Below, piece after piece: positions 34,345 to 42,856 of a DNA stretch of 64,000 nucleotides. Each line of letters opens with the position of its first letter. Position 1 is the stretch's first letter. The stretch comes from Paracoccus sp. IB05. Its GTDB lineage: Bacteria > Pseudomonadota > Alphaproteobacteria > Rhodobacterales > Rhodobacteraceae. A program made the position numbers and the translations under genes. The notes beneath the pieces were generated by a model. The model was not told where the DNA came from, searched no databases, and saw only the letters and a list, made by a program, of their open reading frames with translations. Location: NCBI RefSeq assembly GCF_016405985.1, contig NZ_JAEFCF010000022.1:24034-88033 (forward strand), in the 5' to 3' direction.

Positions 34345-34824
34345 TGTCCCATTCCCCGCAATCAAAGCGCGGCAGCAATACCGGGCGGGCGGTCTTTCTG
34401 ACCCTCTTTTCTATGCTGTGGTTCGCGCCCATCGCCTCTCTTCTGTGGAAGGCCTTTACCCAGGGGGGGCGCCGGCGATCTGAGCTTCAGCTTTGCCCAT
34501 TTCGAGGCGGTCTTTGCCAATCGCGATTTCCTGCGCGCGCTGTTCAATTCGGCGGTGATCGGGGTGCTTTCGATCCTGATCATCATGATCCTGGCGGTTC
34601 CCGCCGCCTTCATCTGCGCTGCCCGCGATTTTCATGGCCGCGAATTGCTTGAGGGCTGGATCCTGTCGACCCGGATGATGCCCGCACTGGTCGTGGTGCT
34701 GCCGTTCTTTCTGCTGTTTCGCAATCTCAACATGCTCGACACCATGCTGGCGCCGATCGCGATCCTGCTGATCGCAGCCCGGAAAAGCCTGATCCGCGGC
34801 ATGACCTTTGGCGCCGTCGGGTGA
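34344..34824 (+). pseudogene. Sugar ABC transporter permease 2, frameshift plus deletion
   Basis: The first 40 residues (GRAVFLTLFSMLWFAPIASLLWKAFTQG) are followed by a seven-G tract near 34465-34471, where one extra G breaks the frame. The other frame continues with GDLSFSFAHFEAVF, RALFNSAVIGVLSIL, GWILSTRMMPALVVVLPFF and NLNMLDTM. About 100 residues are then missing before the canonical permease C-terminus LIRGMTFGAV. The EAA coupling loop lies in the missing piece. Both a homopolymer indel and a large deletion are present, so this is not a sequencing artefact alone. Confidence 0.85.
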
Positions 34825-34861
34825 CCGACCACCTGAAGGCACAGGGGCCAGCCCCCGGCCG

Positions 34862-34889
34862 CCCGCAAATGGAGTCCCGCAAATGGAGT
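34862..34889 (+). repeat. 14-bp tandem duplication before the ATPase pseudogene
   Basis: CCCGCAAATGGAGT occurs twice in exact tandem (34862-34875 and 34876-34889), just before the damaged start of the ABC ATPase. It duplicates the Shine-Dalgarno-like GGAG and probably arose by slippage. Confidence 0.75.
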
Positions 34890-34897
34890 AATGAGGC

Positions 34898-36148
34898 CTG
34901 GCGCGTATCGAAATATCCAATGTCACCAGGCTGTTCGGCAGCCATTCCGCGCTGAAGGATCTGTCGCTTGATATCCAGGACGGTGAGTTTCTGGTGCTGG
35001 TCGGCCCGTCCGGCTGCGGCAAATCCATATTGCTGCGCATGATTTCCGGGCTGGAAAGCATCGACGGCGGCGAAATCCGCATGGATGGCAAGGTGGTCAA
35101 TGAGCCTGAGGCCCGCGACCGCGACCTCGCGATGATCTTCCAGACCTGCGCGCTTTTCCCGCATAGGACGGTGCGCGAGAACCCCGCCTTCGGGATGAAG
35201 CGGCGCAAGATCGCCAAAGCCGAGGCCGAGGCGCGCATCAACGCGGCGGCAGAGACGCTTGCGCTATATGGAACGCCGCCCGCTGCAGCTTGCGGGCCGG
35301 CAGCGCCAGCGGGTCGCCATCGGCCGGGCGCGGGTGCGCGAGCCGAAAGCCTTCCTGATGGAGGAGCCCTGGTCAATCTCGACACCAAGCTGCGCGTGCA
35401 TATGCGGACCGAATTCCTGCGGCTGCGCGAGATGCTGAAGACCACAACCCTCTATGTCACCCATGACCAGGTCGAGGCGCTGAGGCTGGGGCACCGGGTC
35501 TGTGTCATGTTCAACGGCAAGATCCAGCAGGTCGCTCCCCCTGATGAGCTGTTCAACAACCCGGCAAATGTGTTCGTTGCGGGCTTTATCGGCACGCCGG
35601 AGATGAATCTTGCCATGGGAGAAATCCGGGGGGACCGGCTGCGCCTGGGGGCGCCGGACTTCCCGCTGCCACCCGGGACCGCCTTTAACCAGCTTTCCGG
35701 TCCCAAGGTATTTGTCGGCATCCGCCCGACCGATTTCCACAGCCGGGCCGAAGAGGATAGGCTCCGCCTCACCATCCGGCCCGGCCTCGTGGAAAAGCTC
35801 GGCAGCGAAAATATGGTGCGGTTCGAGGTGGCGGCGCGCGGTGCGCAGGCCGGTCTCTTTGCGGGCTCGCCCGATGCCGACAAGACCCCTGCGCGGGGCG
35901 TAACCGGGCGCTGCGAATTCACCGCAGCGCTGCCCGGACGCACAGCGGTCACGGTGGGTCAGCGGCTTGAGCTGCATCTTGCCCCTGGCCGGGCCGGAAC
36001 GCCGCGCCTGCCATCCCCCCGAAGGCAGGCGCGGCCAGGCCGTTTTGCGCGTGCCGCGCCCGGGATTTTGCCTCCGGAACGAAATAACCGCCCTTCCGGC
36101 GCCCTGCCCGCATGTAAAAAATTGCGCGCGGGGCCGCATTCCGATTGA
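34898..36148 (+). pseudogene. Sugar ABC transporter ATPase (MalK/UgpC-like), decayed
   Basis: The MalK start ARIEISNVTRLFG is present, but the initiation codon is CTG at 34898 where ATG is expected. Walker A is GPSGCGKSI (S/T after K kept). The Q-loop reads MIFQTCALFPH where families have QSYALYPH. The segment from about 35268 to 35372 is out of frame. In the alternative frame it reads [19 protein letters not shown] and AFLMEEPWS, so the LSGGQ signature has become LAGRQ and Walker B LFDEPLS has become LMEEPWS. The switch His region YVTHDQVEAL and TOBE domains are recognisable. Two compensating frameshifts and the altered catalytic motifs show relaxed selection. The C-terminus runs on to 36148 without the usual family ending. 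Confidence 0.85.
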
Positions 36149-36309
36149 ATCAAGATGTTTCGTATATAAAATAAATTGCAGAACCGGCGCGGCATGACGC
36201 TGGAAAAGACTGCAAACAGAGAGGAAGCCTTGATGATCAGAGCTTGCGGCGATCCGGCCGGGGCGCGCGCTCCCTGTGGCAAGGCGGCCTCCAGGCAAGG
36301 GGGGGTCGT
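36149..36309. promoter_or_regulatory. Leader region upstream of livH
   Basis: An AT-rich block (TTTCGTATATAAAATAAATTGC, 36158-36179) should contain the livHMGF promoter. AGAGGAAG at 36221-36228 followed by TTGATG resembles a start signal for a very short or lost upstream gene; no matching protein was recognised. Confidence 0.35.
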
Positions 36310-37233
36310 ATGAGCACCTTGCTTTTGCTGCAGGTCATGAATGGCGTTCAGTTCGGGATCCTCCTGTTCCTCGTCGCCGCCGGCCTGACGCTGATCTTCG
36401 GGATCATGGATTTCATCAACCTGGCCCATGGCGCGCTTTACATGGTCGGGGCCTATCTGATGGCGACTTTTGCCGCGACGACCGGCAATTTCTGGCTCGG
36501 CCTCGCGCTGACCCTGCCCGCGATGCTGGTGCTGGGGTTGCTGTTGGAGCTGGGGATCTTCCGAAAGCTCTATCAGCGACCGCATCTCGATCAGGTGCTG
36601 GCGACCTTCGCGCTGGTGCTGATCACCTCGGAACTGGTCAAGATGATCTGGGGTGCGGCGCCGCTGAACGTCCCGATGCCCGAGAGCCTCTCGGGCTCGG
36701 TGCCGCTGGCCGGGCCGATGCGCTTTCCGGTCTACCGGCTGGCGATCATCCTTGCGGGGCTCGGTCTCGCGCTTGGGCTCTGGTATGTGATCGGGCGCAC
36801 AAGGCTCGGGATGCTGCTCAGGGCCGGGGCCTCGAACCGCAATATGGTCTCGGCGCTTGGCGTTGATATCTCACGCCTTTTCACGGTGGTCTTCGCCTTT
36901 GGCGCCATGCTGGCCGGGTTTGCAGGGGCCATTGTCTCGCCCATCCTCTCAGTCGACCCTGGGATGGGAGATTCGATCCTGATCCTTGCTTTCGTGGTGA
37001 TCGTGATTGGCGGCGTCGGCTCGGTCCGGGGCGCCTTTATCGCCGCGCTGCTGGTCGGCATCATCGACACGGTCGGGCGGATCTTCGGACCGATGCTTTT
37101 GAAAATGGCCTTTGATCCGGCGGTGGCCAATCAGCTGGGCCGCACCCTTGCGCCCATGCTGGTCTATCTGCTGATGATCGCCATTCTCTGCTGGCGCCCG
37201 AACGGGCTTTTCGGTCGGAGCCATGCCAAATGA
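36310..37233 (+). CDS. livH: Branched-chain amino acid-type ABC permease, LivH-like
   Basis: About 307 residues. QVMNGVQFGILLFLVAAGLTLIFGIMDFINLAHGA near the N-terminus is the diagnostic LivH signature. GASNRNMVSALGVD is the cytoplasmic loop and IVIGGVGSVRGAFIAALLVG a late helix pair. Eight helices are expected. GGGGGG precedes the ATG at 36310. It overlaps livM by four bases. In the HAAT family many Liv systems import aromatic acids or other carboxylates rather than Leu/Ile/Val; the adjacent oxygenase genes suggest that here. Confidence 0.9.
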   Translation: MSTLLLLQVMNGVQFGILLFLVAAGLTLIFGIMDFINLAHGALYMVGAYLMATFAATTGNFWLGLALTLPAMLVLGLLLELGIFRKLYQRPHLDQVLATFALVLITSELVKMIWGAAPLNVPMPESLSGSVPLAGPMRFPVYRLAIILAGLGLALGLWYVIGRTRLGMLLRAGASNRNMVSALGVDISRLFTVVFAFGAMLAGFAGAIVSPILSVDPGMGDSILILAFVVIVIGGVGSVRGAFIAALLVGIIDTVGRIFGPMLLKMAFDPAVANQLGRTLAPMLVYLLMIAILCWRPNGLFGRSHAK

Positions 37234-38219
37234 CCCAGACCCCTTCGCAAATGCCAGCCAAAGGCGACCCCCGCATCCGCATCGCGCTTTGCATTTTCGC
37301 ATGCCTGGCCATCGTGCCGCCGCTCCTGAGCCTTGTCGGGCTGGACTACTACACTTCGGTGGTCACGCGGATGATGATCTATGCCATCGCCGCGCTGTCG
37401 CTGGATCTGATCCTGGGCTATGGCGCGCTGGTTTCCTTTGGCCATGCCGCCTTTTTCGGGATCGGCGCCTATGCGGCGCTGTTCCTGCAAACCAGGGGGA
37501 TCACCGATTTCTTCCTCCATCTCGCGGGGGCAAGCCTTGCGGCCACCGCCTTCGCGCTGGTGACCGGCGCCATCGCCTTGCGCACCCGCGGGGTCTATTT
37601 CATCATGATCTCGCTGGCCTTCGGCCAGATGGCGTTCTTCTTCTTCATCTCGCTCTCGGCCTTTGGCGGCGATGACGGGATGAGCCTGTCCCGCGCCACC
37701 CTCTTCGGGCAGGAATTGCTGCGCAGCGAGGTCACGCTGTTCTATCTGGTCCTCGTAATCCTCGTGGTCATCTTCGGCTTCCTCTGCCGCCTGACCCGGT
37801 CGCGCTTTGGCCGCGTGCTGATCGGCACCCGCGAAGACAGCCTCAGGATGGAGGCGATCGGCTACCGGATCATGCCCTATCAGATGGCCGCCTATGTGAT
37901 CTCGGCCGTGATCTGCGCCATCGCGGGGGTCTTGATCGCGAACCAGCTGCAATATGTCTCGCCAACGCTTTCAAGCTGGCAGCGTTCGGGCGAGTTTATC
38001 ATCATGGTCGTGCTGGGCGGCGTCGGGAACCTCGTCGGGGCGCTGGCCGGCGCCCTTCTGACCATCGGTCTGGAAGAGGCGCTCGCGCGGTTCTCGGAAC
38101 ATTGGAAGCTCTGGTTCGGCATGCTGCTTCTGGCGGTCGTTCTGTTCTCGCCCGGTGGCCTCACCCGTCTTGTGGAGCGCGTCAGCGGGCGCATCACCGG
38201 CAAGGGAGACGACAGATGA
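37230..38219 (+). CDS. livM: Branched-chain amino acid-type ABC permease, LivM-like
   Basis: A 329-residue LivM permease. YAIAALSLDLILGYGALVSFGHAAFFGIGAY is the family signature; TRSRFGRVLIGTREDSLRMEAIGY is the coupling loop and VLGGVGNLVGALAGALLTI a late helix pair. About ten helices are expected. The start ATGA overlaps the livH stop and the end overlaps the livG start in the same way, so the three are translationally coupled. Confidence 0.9.
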   Translation: MTQTPSQMPAKGDPRIRIALCIFACLAIVPPLLSLVGLDYYTSVVTRMMIYAIAALSLDLILGYGALVSFGHAAFFGIGAYAALFLQTRGITDFFLHLAGASLAATAFALVTGAIALRTRGVYFIMISLAFGQMAFFFFISLSAFGGDDGMSLSRATLFGQELLRSEVTLFYLVLVILVVIFGFLCRLTRSRFGRVLIGTREDSLRMEAIGYRIMPYQMAAYVISAVICAIAGVLIANQLQYVSPTLSSWQRSGEFIIMVVLGGVGNLVGALAGALLTIGLEEALARFSEHWKLWFGMLLLAVVLFSPGGLTRLVERVSGRITGKGDDR

Positions 38220-38974
38220 GCCAGCCCCTGCTTGAAGTCACGTCACTGCGCAAATCCTATGGCGCGCTTGCGGTCACCAATGACGTTTCACTGAAGGTCT
38301 TTCCCGGTCAGATCCACGCGATCATCGGGCCGAACGGGGCGGGCAAGACCACGCTGATCTCGCAGCTTTCCGGCCAGCTTGCGCCCGACAGCGGTGAGGT
38401 GCGTTATGATGGCGAGGTGATCACCCATCTCGACATGGCGGGGCGGGTGCGGCGCGGCCTTGCGCGGTCGTTTCAGCTGACGCGGATCCTGCCCGGGCTG
38501 TCGGTGCTGGAAAATGTCGCCATTGCGGTTCAGGCGCGGACGGGATCCTCCTTCCGCTTCTGGCAGGTTGCCGCCCAGGAACGCGCGCTGAATGACGAGG
38601 CCATGGCCTGCCTGACCGAGGTCGGGTTGGGCCCCCAGGCGATGCGGCTCGCGCGCACCCTGTCGCATGGCGAGAAACGCCAGCTTGAGATCGCGATTGC
38701 GCTGGCGACAAAGCCACGCCTTTTGCTGCTGGATGAACCCCTTGCCGGCACCGGCCCGGAAGAGGCCGAGATCCTTATCGCGCTGATGCTGCGGCTGAAA
38801 TCCCGCGTCACCATGATGCTGATCGAGCACGATATGAGCGCGGTGTTCCAGCTTGCCGACTTTATCTCGGTGCTGGTTTACGGCGAGATTGTCGCCGGCG
38901 GTACGGCGGAAGACATCCGCAATCACCCGAAGGTGCGCGAGGCCTATCTGGGCGAAGAAGAGGAGGGCACCTGA
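38216..38974 (+). CDS. livG: ABC transporter ATPase, LivG-like
   Basis: About 252 residues. Walker A is GPNGAGKTT near residue 42, LARSFQLTRILPGLSVLENV is the LivG-specific Q-loop region, LSHGEKRQLEIA is the signature (LSHGE instead of LSGGQ is normal for LivG), and Walker B is LLLLDEPLAGTGPEE. The switch His lies in LIEHDM. The last residues, AYLGEEEEGT, are the usual LivG ending. It pairs with LivF as a heterodimeric motor for LivHM. Confidence 0.9.
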   Translation: MSQPLLEVTSLRKSYGALAVTNDVSLKVFPGQIHAIIGPNGAGKTTLISQLSGQLAPDSGEVRYDGEVITHLDMAGRVRRGLARSFQLTRILPGLSVLENVAIAVQARTGSSFRFWQVAAQERALNDEAMACLTEVGLGPQAMRLARTLSHGEKRQLEIAIALATKPRLLLLDEPLAGTGPEEAEILIALMLRLKSRVTMMLIEHDMSAVFQLADFISVLVYGEIVAGGTAEDIRNHPKVREAYLGEEEEGT

Positions 38975-39672
38975 TGCTGCTGGTCGAGGATCTCGAGGCC
39001 TCTTATGGCGACAGCAAGGTGCTTTTTGGCATGTCGCTTGCGATTAACAAGGGCGAAGTGGTCACGCTTCTGGGCCGTAACGGCATGGGCAAGACCACGA
39101 CGATCAACACGATCTTCGGCCTGGTAAAACCACGCGGCGGCCGGATCTCGGTGCATGGCCGCGATGTCGCCGGCCTTTCGCCGCATAAGATCGCGCGGAT
39201 GGGCCTTGGGCTGGTGCCCGAGGGGCGGATGATCTTCCCCAATCTCACCGTCGCCGAGAACCTGATCGCCACCGCCCATTCCGGCGGAAAGAAAGGCAAA
39301 TGGACGCTTGAGCGCGTCTATGGCCTGTTTCCGCGGCTGAAAGAGCGGGCGTCGAATATGGGCAACCAGCTCTCGGGCGGCGAACAGCAGATGCTGGCCA
39401 TCGGGCGGGCGCTGATGACCAATCCCGATCTTGTGGTGCTGGACGAGGCGACCGAGGGGCTCGCGCCGCTGATCCGCGATCAGATCTGGGACTGCCTTGC
39501 GAAACTGAAAGCCGAAGGCGAGGCGATCCTTGTCATCGACAAGAATGTCGATGCACTGACCCGCTTTGCCGACCGGCATTATGTCGTGGAAAAGGGCCGG
39601 GTTGTCTGGTCCGGCACCACCCGGGCGCTGAAAGACAGCCCAGGGATAAAGGATCGGTTTCTCAAGGTCTGA
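38974..39672 (+). CDS. livF: ABC transporter ATPase, LivF-like
   Basis: A 232-residue LivF ATPase. Walker A is GRNGMGKTTT near residue 36, GLGLVPEGRMIFPNLTVAENL is the LivF-type Q-loop region, the signature is LSGGEQQMLAIGRALM and Walker B is LVVLDEATEGLAP. The H-loop position reads VIDKNVDAL where family members have VEQN, as is usual for LivF. It starts on the last base of the livG stop (TGATG) and ends the livHMGF unit. The binding protein livK lies 3.2 kb downstream in the same locus. Confidence 0.9.
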   Translation: MLLVEDLEASYGDSKVLFGMSLAINKGEVVTLLGRNGMGKTTTINTIFGLVKPRGGRISVHGRDVAGLSPHKIARMGLGLVPEGRMIFPNLTVAENLIATAHSGGKKGKWTLERVYGLFPRLKERASNMGNQLSGGEQQMLAIGRALMTNPDLVVLDEATEGLAPLIRDQIWDCLAKLKAEGEAILVIDKNVDALTRFADRHYVVEKGRVVWSGTTRALKDSPGIKDRFLKV

Positions 39673-39693
39673 GGCGGGTCAGCGCCCCGTAAG

Positions 39694-40689
39694 TCAGCGC
39701 TGTGCGTGGCGGCGCGACAGCTCGGAGGGCGGCGCCCCGAAGCGGCGGCGGAAATCGGTGGCGAAGGCGCCCAGATGGTTGAAGCCAAAGCGCAGCGCCA
39801 GATCGGTGATGCCATTTGGTGGGCAAAGACCGGCCTCGATCTCGGCGCGCACCCGTTGCAGGCGCATTTCTTTCAGGGCCGCCAGCGGCGTGGTGCCGCG
39901 CTTTTCGCGCATCAGCCGGTGCAGGCTGCGCACACTTGTCCCAACTGCCTGCGCTATCGCCGCCGGATCGATCACCTGGTCGAGATGGCTGGCCATGAAC
40001 GCCTCAGCGCGCAAAAGCATCCTGTCACTTTGCGACCTGGTGTCCTGCGACCGGGCAGCCGCCGGCATATGGGCTTTCAGCGCGCGGGCGATGGCGCCGG
40101 TCAGGCTTTGCTCCAGACCAAGCGCCAGCGGGCTGTCGCCGACCAGCACCCCGGATTCCAGTTCCGTCAGAAGATATTGCGCCAGCCGCCACAGCTGCGC
40201 CCCTTCCGGCGTGGCCAGCGAAAGACTGCCCGAGGGCAGCGGCCCACAGGCCAGCGCCGCGATCTGCGGCGCGCTCAGATCGACGATGAGCATCCGGCTG
40301 TCCTGGGAGAAATCCAGATCCAGCCCGGTGGGCGCATCGACCACCTGGGCCTCAAGACCCGAGCGGAAGCTTTCTTCCCCCCGTCGTCCGCTGCGCGCAA
40401 GGAAGGTGCCCCCGACCGGGATCTGCAACAGCGAAATCGCCCGGTCCGGCGCCACCCTGACCGAAGCGGGCGCCCCCAGCCGCACCGCCGTCAGCCCCAG
40501 CCCATTGACCCGCTGATGCAGGATCTCGGTCCGGTATCCGCGCCGCGCCTGACCCCGCACCCGGCAGGGGCGCAAAAGGTCAGACATCACCGCCTCGAAT
40601 TCCTCGAGCGAGCTGCTGCGCTTCCACAAAGGCGGCGGCGACAGAGGCGGCAAGGGCGGCGGCGGCAAGCTTTGCATTAACGCGATCAA
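39694..40689 (-). CDS. AraC-family regulator
   Basis: A 331-residue regulator. The N-terminal 200 residues resemble the AraC-binding-like domain of FeaR/XylS-type activators (ISLLQIPVGGTFLARSGRRGE, LDLDFSQDSRMLIVDLS). The C-terminal 105 residues have the double helix-turn-helix: DPAAIAQAVGTSVRSLHRLMREKRG and ITDLALRFGFNHLGAFATDFRRRFG. XylS/FeaR-like regulators often respond to aromatic acids. It converges with livF and is divergent from the flavin hydroxylase at 40977, which it probably activates. A proline-rich N-terminus (residues 8-20) makes the exact start uncertain; MQS at 40677 is an alternative. Confidence 0.86.
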   Translation of the reverse strand: MIALMQSLPPPPLPPLSPPPLWKRSSSLEEFEAVMSDLLRPCRVRGQARRGYRTEILHQRVNGLGLTAVRLGAPASVRVAPDRAISLLQIPVGGTFLARSGRRGEESFRSGLEAQVVDAPTGLDLDFSQDSRMLIVDLSAPQIAALACGPLPSGSLSLATPEGAQLWRLAQYLLTELESGVLVGDSPLALGLEQSLTGAIARALKAHMPAAARSQDTRSQSDRMLLRAEAFMASHLDQVIDPAAIAQAVGTSVRSLHRLMREKRGTTPLAALKEMRLQRVRAEIEAGLCPPNGITDLALRFGFNHLGAFATDFRRRFGAPPSELSRRHAQR

Positions 40690-40976
40690 CCGGGTCAGAG
40701 AGGGGCGGAATTTATTTCAGGCTTATAGTTTCCGACGGCAATTCAACCATGGGCCGGGCGGCTTTTGCAAAAGCTTTCTGCACCGGATGCCGCTGACCGC
40801 GCGTGCCTTCTGCCGTCTCACGGGCCTGCCTGCGGGAAAAAGCGTAGCAGATGGCGCTCTGCTGATAGTCTGGCGCTGTGGCGATAGCTGGCGCGGCCCC
40901 CACCCTCAAGCATCGGCCCAAATGACGGCCGCAGGCAATACCAGCAGGCAGCCGCGACGGGGAAGTGAGGAAAGAC
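40690..40976. promoter_or_regulatory. Divergent promoter region, araC regulator / flavin hydroxylase
   Basis: About 290 bases between divergent starts. TTTATTTCAGGCTTATAGTTT (40710-40730) is the AT-rich part and may hold the araC promoter. No clear inverted repeat or consensus promoter was seen near the hydroxylase side. Its Shine-Dalgarno is GAGGAAA at 40967-40973. Confidence 0.4.
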
Positions 40977-42215
40977 ATGACTGTATTGGTGAGTGGGGCC
41001 GGAATTGGCGGGCTGACGCTGGCCCTGATGTTGCAGGCGCGCGGCATTTCCTGCCAGATCTTCGAGGCCGCCCCCGAAATGCGCGAATTGGGCGTCGGCA
41101 TCAATGTGCTTCCGCATGCAATCCGCGAACTTGCCGAACTGGGCCTTTTGCCCGAGCTGGACCGGATCGCCATTCGCACCAGCGAATTGCGCTACCAGAC
41201 AAGGCAGGGTCAGGAGGTCTGGCGCGAGCCGCGCGGTGTCGAGGCCGGCGGCGATTACCCGCAATTCTCGATCCATCGCGGGCGGCTGCATAATATGCTG
41301 CGCGAGGCGGTGCTGGACCGGCTCGGGCCGGGGGCGGTGCAGCTGTCGCATCGCAGCACCGGCTTCCGCCAGGATGCGGATGGCGTCAGGCTGGAATTCG
41401 ACACTGGCCGGTCAGCGCAGGGCGATATTCTGGTCGCGGCGGATGGGGTGCATTCGCCGATCCGCGCACAGCTTTACCCGAACGAACCTGGCCTGAAATG
41501 GAATGGCGTCATGATGTGGCGCGGCGCGGTCGAGGCGGATGCCTTCGCAGATGGCCGCACCATGATCGTTGCGGGCGGCTTTACCTATAAGCTGGTGCTC
41601 TACCCGATCGCGCCCGGATCCGCGCCCGGCAAGGTGCTGATGAACTGGGTCGTGACCTACCGTCCCGGCGCCGAGGGCAGCCCAACCCCGAAACGCGAAG
41701 ACTGGAACCGTCAGGGCACGCTGGAAGAGCTGATCCCGCATGTGCGCGCTTTTGATGTGAATGTGATCGACCTGGAGGCGCTGGTGCGCGCCACGCCGGT
41801 CTTCCTCGAATATCCGATGTGCGACCGCGATCCGCTGCCGGCCTGGAGCCATGACCGTGTGACGCTGATCGGCGATGCTGCGCATCCGATGTATCCGGTC
41901 GGATCAAATGGCGCGAGCCAGGCGATCCTTGACACCAGAGCGCTGGCGGATCTGCTGGTCGGCGCGACAACAGCGGATGCCATCCGGGCCGCCCTTGCCG
42001 CCTATGATGCGGCGCGCCGCCCCGTCACCGCCGAAATCGTGCGGCTGAACCGGCTTGGCGGCCCTGAAGGGCTGATCGACGAGGTCGAGCGCCGCGCGCC
42101 TGATGGCTTCTCCGATCTCGACCAGGTGATCACGCCTGAGGAGCGCGCCGCCATCGTGCGCGGCTATGCTTCGACCGCCGGTTTTTCGGATGACCAGACG
42201 CGGAAACGCCTATGA
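40977..42215 (+). CDS. Group A FAD-dependent aromatic hydroxylase
   Basis: About 412 residues of the p-hydroxybenzoate/salicylate hydroxylase superfamily. The FAD dinucleotide motif is VSGAGIGGLTLALMLQARG at residues 4-22, with INVLPHAIREL following. The DG motif reads DILVAADGVHSPIR near 155, and the second FAD motif reads VTLIGDAAHPMYPVGSNGASQAI near 297. Such single-component enzymes use NAD(P)H to hydroxylate phenolic or N-heteroaromatic acids. GAGGAAA lies just before the ATG at 40977. The gene heads the rightward catabolic series and is followed by a cupin gene after 65 bases. 3-Hydroxybenzoate, kynurenine-type, hydroxynicotinate or salicylate substrates are all possible. Confidence 0.88.
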   Translation: MTVLVSGAGIGGLTLALMLQARGISCQIFEAAPEMRELGVGINVLPHAIRELAELGLLPELDRIAIRTSELRYQTRQGQEVWREPRGVEAGGDYPQFSIHRGRLHNMLREAVLDRLGPGAVQLSHRSTGFRQDADGVRLEFDTGRSAQGDILVAADGVHSPIRAQLYPNEPGLKWNGVMMWRGAVEADAFADGRTMIVAGGFTYKLVLYPIAPGSAPGKVLMNWVVTYRPGAEGSPTPKREDWNRQGTLEELIPHVRAFDVNVIDLEALVRATPVFLEYPMCDRDPLPAWSHDRVTLIGDAAHPMYPVGSNGASQAILDTRALADLLVGATTADAIRAALAAYDAARRPVTAEIVRLNRLGGPEGLIDEVERRAPDGFSDLDQVITPEERAAIVRGYASTAGFSDDQTRKRL

Positions 42216-42280
42216 GGCGCAGAAACAGCTTTACACACAAAATTTTTAAATCTGAATGAGATGAAGAAGGAGACCGAAAG

Positions 42281-42757
42281 ATGAGCACCCCGACCTATCC
42301 GCTGCCGCCCGTTCCCATGCCCCCCGCTGTGGTGGCCGGTGACGATGGCATCAAAGGCATCGTCTGGAACATTCTGGGCCAGACCTATACGCCGAAATCC
42401 TGCAGCGAAAGCTCGATGTCCTGGCATGCGGTTTTCCCGCCCGGCACCTTCGTGCCGCATCACATTCATTTCACCCAGGATGAATTCGTCTATATCCTCT
42501 CGGGCGAGCTTGAGGCCGAGGTCGGCGGCAAACTGCGCCGTGCAGGCCCGGGCGATCTGGTTGTCCTGCCGCGCGGCATTGCGCATGGGCTTTTCAACCG
42601 GTCGGATGCAGATGTGGTCGCGATGTTCTGGGTTTCCCCGACGGCAAAGCTGTGGGAAATGTTCTCTTTGATCCATAATGTGCCGGACCCGGCCGAAGTG
42701 GTGCGGATCGCCGGCTTCCACGAGCTGGAATTCGTGCCGCCCCCGGCGCTTGACTGA
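42281..42757 (+). CDS. Single-domain cupin protein
   Basis: A 158-residue cupin. Metal-ligand motif 1 is HHIHFTQDEFVYILSGE (HxHx4E) near residue 62; motif 2 is PGDLVVLPRGIAHGLFN with the fourth ligand His. The family-specific stretch WNILGQTYTPKSC near residue 27 and the ending PDPAEVVRIAGFHELEFVPPP recur in the C-terminal cupin of the fusion protein at 46946. Cupins of this kind can be dioxygenases, isomerases or hydrolases using Fe, Mn or Zn. Proximity to flavin hydroxylases suggests a step in the same pathway. AAGGAG precedes the start. Confidence 0.85.
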   Translation: MSTPTYPLPPVPMPPAVVAGDDGIKGIVWNILGQTYTPKSCSESSMSWHAVFPPGTFVPHHIHFTQDEFVYILSGELEAEVGGKLRRAGPGDLVVLPRGIAHGLFNRSDADVVAMFWVSPTAKLWEMFSLIHNVPDPAEVVRIAGFHELEFVPPPALD

Positions 42758-42771
42758 TCAAAAGACCTGAC

Positions 42772-42802
42772 GGTGCGCGCCCGCGTGGTGCGCGCGCCCA
42801 CC
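42772..42802. other. GC-rich hairpin upstream of livK
   Basis: GGTGCGCGC at 42772-42780 can pair, with a bulge, with GCGCGCGCCCACC ending about 42802; A7 follows. Without a plus-strand T-run it is not a rightward terminator. It lies in the leader of livK and may shape translation or mRNA stability. Confidence 0.35.
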
Positions 42803-42856
42803 AAAAAAACGGCCACAAAAAACACTGGGCGCCAACAGGCCCGATGGAGGTAGTAA

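Noticed and set aside
42772..42802. Terminator upstream of livK
   Set aside because: The hairpin is followed by A7 rather than T on the plus strand, and no minus-strand gene ends there.
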